The notes below the pieces were generated by a model, which made no database searches, was not told the DNA's origin, and worked only from the letters and a program-made list of their open reading frames with translations. The position numbers and the translations under genes were made by a program. Below, in pieces: positions 14,983 through 22,040 of a DNA stretch of 22,754 nucleotides. Source of the DNA: DASUFP01 sp036274495. GTDB taxonomy: Bacteria; Bacteroidota; Bacteroidia; AKYH767-A; OLB10. Within the stretch, counting starts at the first letter, position 1; each line of letters starts with the position of its first letter. Location: assembly GCA_036274495.1 (NCBI GenBank), contig DASUFP010000055.1:1-22754 (forward strand). The letters are read 5' to 3'.

Positions 14983-15827
14983 TGAAACTGGCAATTTTCC
15001 TGGCCCTATTGATCCCTTTTGAGCAAACCCAGCCTCAAAGCACTAACGACGCCTATACCATTTTTGAAAAATCGCTTTCGGCAATGGAAGCGGTAAAGAC
15101 GGCCTCTTACACTGTTAATATCAAAGAAAGAATCAAAGACAGGTTTGTATACGACCGGTACAATGTGAAGATGCAGTCGGATCCGTTCAGAACCTATGTG
15201 TACAGTATTCAGCCCAATCCCGGAGCAGAGGCATTGTTTCTGGAAGGCTGTAACAATGGAAAATGCCTGGTAAACCCCAACAGGTTTCCATATATCAATT
15301 TAAATCTGAGTCCCCATTCGATGTTGCTTCGGAAAAACCACCAGTACAATATTCTTCAAATGGGTTTCAGTTATATGAGGAACCTGCTTTCTCATTACGA
15401 AACACTATACGGAACCGCTTTTGTAAATATGATTGCACGCACACCCGATACCGAATCGGAGGGAGTCAGTTACATCAACCTTGTAATCGACAATCCGGAT
15501 TACGGATACAAAAACTACACTGTGTTAAAAGGAGAAACGGTAGTGTCTATCGGCGACAAGCTGCACATCAACGACCATATGATTCTGGAACTAAATCCGA
15601 ATATCGATAACTACGAGGATGTATATCCGGGTCAGATTATAAAAGTCCCAAATTCCTTTGCACGAAAAATTGTTTTGCGCATCGACAAAACCACCCTGTT
15701 GCCGATGGCACAAACGGTTTTTGATGAAAAGGGATTGTATAGCGTTGTAGAATTCCGCAATTTCATTCTTAACCCGGTTTTGCGACCTGAAGACTTTTCG
15801 AAAGATAATCCCCAATACGGATTTTGA
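14982..15827 (+). CDS. DUF1571-like exported protein with internal LysM domain
   Basis: The 281-residue protein has an uncharged N-terminal hydrophobic stretch (about 2-14), probably a short signal peptide. The body (about 25-170) has the DUF1571 style: SLSAMEAVKTASYTVNIKERIKDRF, then MQSDPFRTYVYSIQPNPGAEALF, a LolA-like lipid-binding fold in related families. At about 178-225 a LysM module is embedded: YTVLKGETVVSIGDKLHIND, then MILELNPNIDNYEDVYPGQIIKVP. The strand pattern then resumes (RIDKTTLLPMAQTVFDEKGL, residues 233-252). LysM binds peptidoglycan N-acetylglucosamine, so attachment to the cell wall in the periplasm is likely. It lies between DUF4286 and rsmA with one-base overlaps on both sides. 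Confidence 0.8.
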   Translation: MKLAIFLALLIPFEQTQPQSTNDAYTIFEKSLSAMEAVKTASYTVNIKERIKDRFVYDRYNVKMQSDPFRTYVYSIQPNPGAEALFLEGCNNGKCLVNPNRFPYINLNLSPHSMLLRKNHQYNILQMGFSYMRNLLSHYETLYGTAFVNMIARTPDTESEGVSYINLVIDNPDYGYKNYTVLKGETVVSIGDKLHINDHMILELNPNIDNYEDVYPGQIIKVPNSFARKIVLRIDKTTLLPMAQTVFDEKGLYSVVEFRNFILNPVLRPEDFSKDNPQYGF

Positions 15828-16615
15828 TGCGGTCGCCTGTACGTCCCGTTAAGGCGCTGGGCCAGCATTTTTTAAAAGATCCGGAGATTGCAGGTGATAT
15901 TGCCAACACTCTGATTGACGAAGGCACATTTGATACCGTACTTGAAATTGGTCCGGGCACAGGAATGCTTACCCGATTTTTACTGGAACGATTCGGCAAC
16001 AGGCTACACGTAATAGAGGTCGACAACCGTTCGGCAGAGCACCTCACAAATACATTCCCCGAACTGGGAAACCGGATACACCGCAGTGACTTCCTTAAGT
16101 TTGATATTGAATCACTGCATGCAAAGGGTCTTGCCATAATAGGGAATTACCCTTACAATATTTCAAGCCAGATCCTCTTCAGAGTCCTCGAATATTATGT
16201 TCAAGTCCCGATGTTAGCCGGTATGTTTCAAAAAGAAGTTGCCATGAGGATTGCCTCGGGACCCGGGAGCCGCGACTATGGCATCCTAAGTGTTTTGCTA
16301 CAGGCACATTACGATATTGAATACCTCTTTTCGGTCCCCCCACATGTTTTTGAGCCCCCTCCCAAAGTACAATCAGGGGTGATTCGACTGACATTGAAAA
16401 AGGACAATCTGCTGGGGTGCTCACCCAGATCGTTTAAACATGTTGTAAAGACCGCTTTCAATCAACGCCGAAAAACACTTAAAAATTCCTTACTGAAACT
16501 GTCCGGTGGTCTTACCGAATTTCCCTATTCAACTTTAAGACCGGAGCAGCTCGACTACCGCAAGTTTGTTGAGTTGGTTCATTATTTTGAAAATCAGGGG
16601 CTGCAAATCAGTTGA
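15827..16615 (+). CDS. rsmA: 16S rRNA (adenine1518-N6/adenine1519-N6)-dimethyltransferase
   Basis: RsmA (KsgA) dimethylates the two adjacent adenines in the 3'-terminal helix of 16S rRNA, a late step of small-subunit assembly, using SAM. The 262 residues show KALGQHFLKDP (motif X, 9-19), VLEIGPGTGMLT (motif I, 38-49), the acidic motif II strand HVIEVD, and GNYPYNIS (106-113), the catalytic NxPY motif. C-terminal VPPHVFEPPPKVQSGV is diagnostic. I chose ATG 15827 because the codon one step upstream at 15824 is TTG; the ATG gives a TGATG overlap with the preceding gene. It ends the DUF4286-DUF1571 operon and precedes the separately promoted M-box-mgtE unit. Confidence 0.97.
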   Translation: MRSPVRPVKALGQHFLKDPEIAGDIANTLIDEGTFDTVLEIGPGTGMLTRFLLERFGNRLHVIEVDNRSAEHLTNTFPELGNRIHRSDFLKFDIESLHAKGLAIIGNYPYNISSQILFRVLEYYVQVPMLAGMFQKEVAMRIASGPGSRDYGILSVLLQAHYDIEYLFSVPPHVFEPPPKVQSGVIRLTLKKDNLLGCSPRSFKHVVKTAFNQRRKTLKNSLLKLSGGLTEFPYSTLRPEQLDYRKFVELVHYFENQGLQIS

Positions 16616-16701
16616 AAATTGTTCAAAATGCGGGCAACGAAGCCACCATTGAACCACCCAAATATTGTCCATTAAAGACGCTCAATAAGAGGAAAAATAA
16701 C

Positions 16702-16709
16702 TACTTTTG
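16702..16709 (+). promoter_or_regulatory. -7 promoter element for the M-box-mgtE transcript
   Basis: TACTTTTG matches TAnnTTTG and would start transcription near 16712, about 16 bases before the riboswitch closing stem. No TTG lies at the ideal -33 distance. Confidence 0.5.
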
Positions 16710-16726
16710 CACCTGTTAAAATGCAT

Positions 16727-16894
16727 CCTAAGCTTGTTAGGTGAGGTTACTGAATGAACAAAAGCTGCTGCCCGGAAATGTCGAGAGACGCCAATGGGTT
16801 GAACAGGCTTTGTCGGAATAAGGCATAGCATAACGCAGCTTTCCTGAACAAAGGAATAAGTCATTCTGAACTAAAACTAAACGAGGGGCTTTAG
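16727..16894 (+). ncRNA. M-box (ykoK-type) magnesium riboswitch aptamer
   Basis: The leader matches the M-box consensus in order: GTTAGGTGAGG (16736-16746), GCTGCTGCCC (16764-16773), AAATGTC (16776-16782), AGACGCCAATGGGT (16786-16799), AACAG (16802-16806) and GCAGC (16835-16839). GCAGC can pair with GCTGC of the second block. The closing stem is CTAAGC (16728-16733) with GCTTTAG (16888-16894). M-box RNAs fold compactly when several Mg2+ ions bind and turn down downstream Mg2+ transporter genes. Here the downstream gene is mgtE, the expected target. The match is from memory of the B. subtilis mgtE leader, not from a covariance search. Confidence 0.92.
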
Positions 16895-17009
16895 ATCGCA
16901 GAACGTCCAGCCAGCCGCTTTTCGACCCTACCCCGGCACCTACTGTGCACGAATCGCTGCGCCTGAATTCCCGGTTTTTCACCTCAGGACGTCGGGTGCA
17001 ATACTGCAA
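16895..17009 (+). promoter_or_regulatory. Expression platform between M-box and mgtE
   Basis: The 115 bases hold no obvious intrinsic terminator: no GC stem is followed by a T run. A long-range pairing is possible between ACGTCC (16903-16908) and GGACGT (16987-16992), the latter 18 bases before the start codon. GCACC at about 16938-16942 may pair with GGTGC at about 16995-16999. Control could be translational, by folding the start region, or by Rho, but this is an inference. Confidence 0.45.
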
Positions 17010-18383
17010 ATGGAACTGGCTCATTCAGATATTAACGAACTCCTTTTATCCCGCAACACCGGCGGGCTGAAAGCACTTTTTACGGATTGGGTTCCGGAAG
17101 AGCTGGCCGCTTTATGTCGTGAATTGTCCCCTGAAGAGCAGGCGCTGGTATTTAATGCCATTGACCGCGACAGGGCCTTTGCCACGTTTGAAAACCTCGA
17201 GGTAAATGATCAGAGGGTGTTGCTTGATTTGTTGCCCAACCGATTGGTTGCGCTGATCCTGAACGACATGTCGGCGGATAACAGAACGGCACTCCTCGAA
17301 CAACTGGAAGCCGAGCAGCTAAACCGCCTTCTTAAGCTGCTTACTGTAAAAGAAAGGGGTATCGCCTTGCTGCTGCTCGGTTATCCCGAGAATTCGATTG
17401 GCCGTCTCATGACACCTGAGTACCTCACCATCAGGCAGGATTGGACGGTTAAAGAAGTACTGGACCATATCAGAGAAACGGGAGAAGGGAGTGAAACACT
17501 TGACACCCTTTACATAGTTGACCAGAAGGGTATTTTGATTGACGATATTCAGATAGGTGCAATTTTGCTGGCTCCTCTTGATGAGAAAGTGACGAATCTG
17601 ATGGACGGCAAAAAAGTTTCATTACTCGTTACGGATGATGAAGAGTCTGCCATCAATGTCTTTAACGAATTCAACAGGGTTGCCCTTCCGGTGACAAATG
17701 CCCAGGGTGTTCTGCTGGGGATTGTAACCATTGATGATGTTCTTGAGCTTGCTAAAAAAGAAGATACTGAAGACATTCAGAAATTAGGAGGTGTGGAAGC
17801 GTTTGAAGAATCCTATATGGAAATTCCGTTATGGAAAATGATCGGCAAAAGAGCCCCCTGGCTGGTGATCTTATTTCTGGGAGAACTGCTGACCGCTTCG
17901 GCAATGGCCTTTTTTGAGCATGAGATCTCAAGGGCTGTTGTGCTGGCATTGTTCATCCCTCTTATTGTATCCAGTGGAGGCAATTCAGGTTCACAGGCGG
18001 CAACACTTATCATACGTGCCATGGCACTGGGCGAAGTAACGCTGAGCGATTGGTATACAATTATTAAGCGGGAGCTGTTGTCGGGCTTAACCCTGGGGTT
18101 GCTGCTTGGGTTATTGGGCTTCACACGAATTGCCGTGTGGAGCATTTTCACGAATCTTTACGGACCCCATTGGTTAATGGTAGCTGTTACCATAGGCCTT
18201 TCGTTATCGGGAGTTGTGGTATGGGGTACTATAATGGGTTCAATGCTTCCCCTGATATTGAAACGACTTGGTGCCGATCCGGCGACCTCATCGGCGCCGT
18301 TTATTGCCACACTTGTTGACGTAACCGGTCTTGTTATTTATTTTAGCCTCGCAGCGCTGATTTTGAGCGGAACCTTGTTATAG
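17010..18383 (+). CDS. mgtE: Magnesium transporter MgtE
   Basis: MgtE is a homodimeric inner-membrane Mg2+ channel/transporter with a cytosolic Mg2+-sensing gate. The 457 residues carry the whole family layout: N-terminal superhelical domain (about 1-128), two CBS domains (about 135-195 and 198-255; VTIDDVLELAKKE closes the second), a plug helix, and five transmembrane helices (about 283-457). SGGNSGSQAATL (322-333) and DPATSSAPFIATLVDVTG (423-440, with the conserved pore Asp in VDVTG) are the MgtE pore signatures. It is preceded by an M-box riboswitch, so expression should fall when Mg2+ is ample; the CBS gate gives a second, protein-level Mg2+ control. Full length, nothing missing. Confidence 0.97.
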   Translation: MELAHSDINELLLSRNTGGLKALFTDWVPEELAALCRELSPEEQALVFNAIDRDRAFATFENLEVNDQRVLLDLLPNRLVALILNDMSADNRTALLEQLEAEQLNRLLKLLTVKERGIALLLLGYPENSIGRLMTPEYLTIRQDWTVKEVLDHIRETGEGSETLDTLYIVDQKGILIDDIQIGAILLAPLDEKVTNLMDGKKVSLLVTDDEESAINVFNEFNRVALPVTNAQGVLLGIVTIDDVLELAKKEDTEDIQKLGGVEAFEESYMEIPLWKMIGKRAPWLVILFLGELLTASAMAFFEHEISRAVVLALFIPLIVSSGGNSGSQAATLIIRAMALGEVTLSDWYTIIKRELLSGLTLGLLLGLLGFTRIAVWSIFTNLYGPHWLMVAVTIGLSLSGVVVWGTIMGSMLPLILKRLGADPATSSAPFIATLVDVTGLVIYFSLAALILSGTLL

Positions 18384-18495
18384 TAATATGCTTCTGTCTG
18401 ATGAGCAAAAGCGGCAACCTATCACATTTCTAACATGCACAAAAGGGCAACACTGTATATATTTATTAAGCTCTATTGAATACCAAAGCAATTAA

Positions 18496-19443
18496 ATGAA
18501 ACACGCCGTACTTTTCATCGATTCGGTTCATCAGGCCCTGAGTGATCAGCTCGAAAAAAATGGGTTTGATTGTATTGACGGCACAAGCTGGGACCTGGAA
18601 AAAATTTACGATCAGCTTCCCCATTTTTACGGAATAGTCATCAGAAGCAGATTTAAAATAAACAAGGAGTTTCTGAAGAGACCCCATCAGCTTAAATTCA
18701 TTGCACGTGCCGGGTCCGGAATGGAAAATATAGATGTTGAATTTGCCACATCACAAAACATTACCTGTATCAATGCACCTGAGGCGAATAAGGATGCGGT
18801 TGCGGAACAGGCTATTGGAATGCTGCTGATGTTAATGAATAAACTTGCAATTGCCGACAAGGAAGTAAGAACAGGTATGTGGAAAAGAGGTGAAAACAGA
18901 GGTTGGGAATTAAATGGAAGCACTGTATCTATCATTGGATTTGGCAACAACGGCAGCGCTTTTGCAAAAAAACTATCCGGATTCGATGTTTCCATTCAGA
19001 CCTACGACCCGTTTGTGACTGTTAACAGTAAACTCTTTCCTTATGTCAATCAGGTCGATATGCAAACCATTTTTGACAAAACTGATATTATTTCATTTCA
19101 TGTGCCGCTGAATAAGGATACAGATTATATGGTAAATGAAAACTACCTTTCTTCTTTTAAGAAAAACATATGGCTGATTAACACTGCAAGAGGAAAAATA
19201 TTAAAAACAGAGGCACTTGTTAAAGGTCTCGAATCGGGAAAAGTCAGAGGCGCCGCATTAGATGTTCTCGAGTATGAATCAACTTCCTTTGAACAGCTGG
19301 ACGCATCACAACTACCCGAATCATTCAAATATCTAATAAGGTCCGACAAAACTGTATTATCACCTCATATAGCCGGATGGACACATGAGTCACACAGAAA
19401 GATTTCAGTTGTACTTGCCGAAAAAATTTTGAAGCTGGTCTGA
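18496..19443 (+). CDS. D-isomer-specific 2-hydroxyacid dehydrogenase (phosphoglycerate dehydrogenase-like)
   Basis: This NAD-dependent oxidoreductase would interconvert a 2-hydroxyacid and its 2-keto acid. The 315-residue protein has the two-domain layout, with the Rossmann motif VSIIGFGNNGSAFA (GxGxxG at 148-153) and Asp171 at the end of the second strand (QTYDP), which favours NAD. Catalytic residues are visible: Arg232 in NTARGK, a Glu in DVLEYE (259-261) and His291 in SPHIAGWT. The substrate-side loop ARAGSGMENID (70-80) is like that of 3-phosphoglycerate dehydrogenases. It lacks the C-terminal ACT domain of many SerA proteins, so serine synthesis is possible but unproven. Neighbours (mgtE and a GT87) give no pathway clue. 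Confidence 0.9.
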   Translation: MKHAVLFIDSVHQALSDQLEKNGFDCIDGTSWDLEKIYDQLPHFYGIVIRSRFKINKEFLKRPHQLKFIARAGSGMENIDVEFATSQNITCINAPEANKDAVAEQAIGMLLMLMNKLAIADKEVRTGMWKRGENRGWELNGSTVSIIGFGNNGSAFAKKLSGFDVSIQTYDPFVTVNSKLFPYVNQVDMQTIFDKTDIISFHVPLNKDTDYMVNENYLSSFKKNIWLINTARGKILKTEALVKGLESGKVRGAALDVLEYESTSFEQLDASQLPESFKYLIRSDKTVLSPHIAGWTHESHRKISVVLAEKILKLV

Positions 19444-19583
19444 ATAAATGAATAACCTTTTAATTTATTTTTCTGACAAATTAGGGTCCGGCAGTTTACC
19501 ACTGCATCACTTCTACTTTATAGAACTTGAAAAGTGAACAGCGTTGATTTCATCTTTACAATTGATTTAATTGTTGATCAGGT

Positions 19584-20777
19584 ATGACTATTGAATTACC
19601 TTTCCGATTGTACCGACAAACTGTACTGATTACCGTTTTCCTGATGAGTCTGGTGTTTTTGATAGCGGAAATAATCAACGATCGGTTCTGGCTCCCGGAT
19701 TTCGAAGTTTATTATAAGGCAGCAGAAAGATTACTAAGCGGAATTACCTTATATCGTCATCCTGAAGACCTGCATTACATATATAAATATTCTCCTGTTT
19801 GTGCCGTTTTTTTTGTGCCATTCAGTTTAATTCCTTTTTATGCAGCAAAAATAATTTTCTGGTTTTTCCTCACCGGAGTAATTGCTTACGGATTCATCGC
19901 CTGTGCAGAGCTGAGTACCTATTCTCAAATCAGATCAGAAAAATCAGTCAGCATAGCTATTTTGATAGCTATATTTTGTCTTGCGTTGCATTTTTTGAGG
20001 GAATTGCATTTAGGTCAGGTTAACCAGCTGCTTTTTGCCGGGTACCTTATCATGGCCCGCAGTTATTTGCTGAATAAGGAAAAAACGGTTTCAGTATTTT
20101 TTGCACTAACCTTTTTCATAAAGCCATTTGCCCTGATATTTATTCCACTATTCATTTTCAGGAAACAATACAGACTGATACTAAAGATAATCATATCCAT
20201 TGTTGTATTAAGCTTTACCCCACTGCTTTTTAACACTTCAATTGAACATTTCATTAGCGAGTATTTCAATTGGTTTCACGAATTAAGAGTAGAGATGAGC
20301 CATAAACAAGGATTGTTTACAGCAGGGAATCTGACTATATTTTCAATTGCCGCCCGTTACACTCCTCTTGGTTTTCTGATTACCAATGGAATCAATATCC
20401 CGGCATTTCAACTCTTAACCCTTACTATAATTGCCGGATGCTATTACTGGTTCATTAAAAACGAGAAGCCTCCGGTTCACGGAACTATAGCCGATTTTGG
20501 CCTACTTATAGCTACCATACCTTTGCTGGCTTACACCAGTGAAAACGCGTTTGGGTTTGCCGAACTTACAGTTGTTCTGATTTTGATGAACTGGCAACGC
20601 ATCACCCTTCCATTCCGCATCCTGGCAATCACAGGATTGGTTTTACTGGGTGGAAATTTCGCCGAAGTCATCGGAAGAAAATTATCTGTCATTGCCGATA
20701 ATCTTTCATTGGTTTCCATCGGGACCATTTTTCTGATTGCTGTATTGTTTCGGTTGCGGTACAAACAAATCGTTTGA
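19584..20777 (+). CDS. GT87-family (DUF2029) membrane glycosyltransferase
   Basis: The 397-residue integral membrane protein has about ten hydrophobic helices. GT87 enzymes (for example mycobacterial PimE) are polytopic transferases that use polyprenyl-phosphate sugars on the outer side of the inner membrane. The N-terminal signature is clear: LPDFEVYYKAAERLLSGITLY (catalytic-region Asp in PDFEVYY), then YIYKYSPVCAVFFVPFSLIPF, and ELHLGQVNQLLFAGYLIMA (the GQVN motif), which is typical of DUF2029. The sugar and acceptor are unknown. It is 140 bases from the dehydrogenase gene and ends at a hairpin shared with rpoD. Confidence 0.85.
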   Translation: MTIELPFRLYRQTVLITVFLMSLVFLIAEIINDRFWLPDFEVYYKAAERLLSGITLYRHPEDLHYIYKYSPVCAVFFVPFSLIPFYAAKIIFWFFLTGVIAYGFIACAELSTYSQIRSEKSVSIAILIAIFCLALHFLRELHLGQVNQLLFAGYLIMARSYLLNKEKTVSVFFALTFFIKPFALIFIPLFIFRKQYRLILKIIISIVVLSFTPLLFNTSIEHFISEYFNWFHELRVEMSHKQGLFTAGNLTIFSIAARYTPLGFLITNGINIPAFQLLTLTIIAGCYYWFIKNEKPPVHGTIADFGLLIATIPLLAYTSENAFGFAELTVVLILMNWQRITLPFRILAITGLVLLGGNFAEVIGRKLSVIADNLSLVSIGTIFLIAVLFRLRYKQIV

Positions 20778-20802
20778 TTTTTCCCGGGTTTTAACTAAAT
20801 AA

Positions 20803-20831
20803 AAAGCCTGCACCATTGAGGTGCAGGCTTT
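20803..20831. terminator. Strong hairpin terminator between GT87 gene and rpoD
   Basis: AAAGCCTGCACC (20803-20814) and GGTGCAGGCTTT (20820-20831) form a perfect 12-bp stem with a 5-base loop. On the minus strand it ends in a run of five U, so it serves rpoD best; it may also stop the convergent plus-strand transcript. Confidence 0.9.
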
Positions 20832-20854
20832 GCAAATGAATTAACCTATACTAA

Positions 20855-21721
20855 TTATTCAAAATATGTCTTAAGTAATTTGCTTCTGGAATTATGGCGC
20901 AACCTCTTAATTCCGTTGTCTTTGATCTGACGTACACGCTCCCGTGTCATATCCAGCTTCATGCTGATTTCTTCAAGAGTATGTGCACGCGGATGACCAA
21001 TTCCATAAAAGAGTTTCAGTACATCACTTTCTTTAGACGGAAGGGTATTCAGGGAGCGGATGATGTCCTGCTGCATCGACTCAGCAATCATATCCGTATC
21101 AGCCGCAGGTGAATTCGGATTATGCAGTACATCCAGCAAACTGCCCTGATCGTCTTTGGTATCGAATGGGGCATCCATTGAAACAGACCTTCCGGATACT
21201 CCCAATGTATCAGAAACCTGATCTTCTGTCATTTCAAGAATACCTGAAAGCTCCTCCGGAGTTGGTTCACGCTCGTACTGCTGTTCGAGTTGCACAAAGG
21301 CCTTTTTAATTTTATTGAGTGCCCCAAGCTTGTTTAATGGGAGACGAACAATACGAGCTTGTTCGGCAAGTGCCTGTAAAATACTCTGGCGAATCCACCA
21401 AACAGCGTAAGAGATAAACTTGAATCCTTTGGTTTCATCAAATTTCTTAGCCGCTTTTATCAGTCCGAGGTTACCTTCGTTGATTAAATCCAGAAGGCTA
21501 AGTCCTTGATTTTGATATTGTTTAGCTACAGATACGACAAACCTGAGATTGGCTCGCACTAATTTATCGAGGGCCGACTGGTCCCCGTCACGGATACGGC
21601 GAGCCAATACAGGCTCTTCGTTCGCCGTAATCATCTCTTCTTTGCCTATTTCCTGCAAGTATTTCTCGAGGGACGCGCTATCGCGGTTGGTAATAGACGG
21701 GGTAATTTTGAGTTGCCTCAT
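20855..21721 (-). CDS. rpoD: RNA polymerase primary sigma factor RpoD/SigA
   Basis: This is the short (288-residue) primary sigma factor typical of Bacteroidota, which directs RNA polymerase to -33/-7 promoters such as those in this window. Visible regions: 1.2 (SASLEKYLQEIGKEEMI, 15-31), 2.1-2.4 (RFVVSVAKQYQNQGLSLLDL, then FKFISYAVWWIRQSIL, 60-114), 3 (about 120-205), and 4 with the DNA-binding helix-turn-helix MTRERVRQIKDNGIKRL (258-274). Region 1.1, present in E. coli RpoD, is absent, as is normal in the phylum. The N-terminus MRQLKITPSITNR fits the family, supporting the start. It is transcribed away from the S8 protease gene and ends in a strong terminator. No -7 motif was found upstream. 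Confidence 0.97.
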   Translation of the reverse strand: MRQLKITPSITNRDSASLEKYLQEIGKEEMITANEEPVLARRIRDGDQSALDKLVRANLRFVVSVAKQYQNQGLSLLDLINEGNLGLIKAAKKFDETKGFKFISYAVWWIRQSILQALAEQARIVRLPLNKLGALNKIKKAFVQLEQQYEREPTPEELSGILEMTEDQVSDTLGVSGRSVSMDAPFDTKDDQGSLLDVLHNPNSPAADTDMIAESMQQDIIRSLNTLPSKESDVLKLFYGIGHPRAHTLEEISMKLDMTRERVRQIKDNGIKRLRHNSRSKLLKTYFE

Positions 21722-22040
21722 TTAGGATTGGTTTTAGGTATTAAATCAGAATTAGAACAAAAAAAATGCCATTTGGTTTTTTATCTTCATCACATAACAA
21801 TGTGGCAGTTAATTGCACCTTTCAGCATGCATTTTAACAGTTTTTGACCAATTCTTTTTATGCCGGTTTAAAAATAATTACCATTTGTGCAAAACTTCTG
21901 ATTGACACTTTTTATTTCAACTCAATTGAAATTTTATTATACTGATATTCAATATATTATACTTATCAAATCTAAAATATTCTAATATTCAGTAATTTAG
22001 ATTTTCAACGGTTCCTAACCTCCCCAAAACCAACTATTTC
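21722..22040. promoter_or_regulatory. AT-rich divergent regulatory region (rpoD / S8 protease)
   Basis: A 319-base stretch without a gene. It is markedly AT-rich and must hold the promoters of both divergent genes. A perfect inverted repeat, ATTTCAA (21914-21920), 5 bases, TTGAAAT (21926-21932), could be an operator or a hairpin. TAGATTTT (21998-22005) is one base from a -7 element and could serve the protease, with a leader of about 33 bases. No RNA gene was recognised. Confidence 0.45.

Noticed and set aside
15824..15826. TTG as rsmA start
   Set aside because: The next codon is ATG (15827), giving a standard one-base TGATG overlap and a normal RsmA N-terminus.
18384..18495. Promoter for the dehydrogenase gene at TATATTTA (18458-18465)
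   Set aside because: It has one mismatch to the -7 consensus and no -33 element, so it is too weak to list as a feature.
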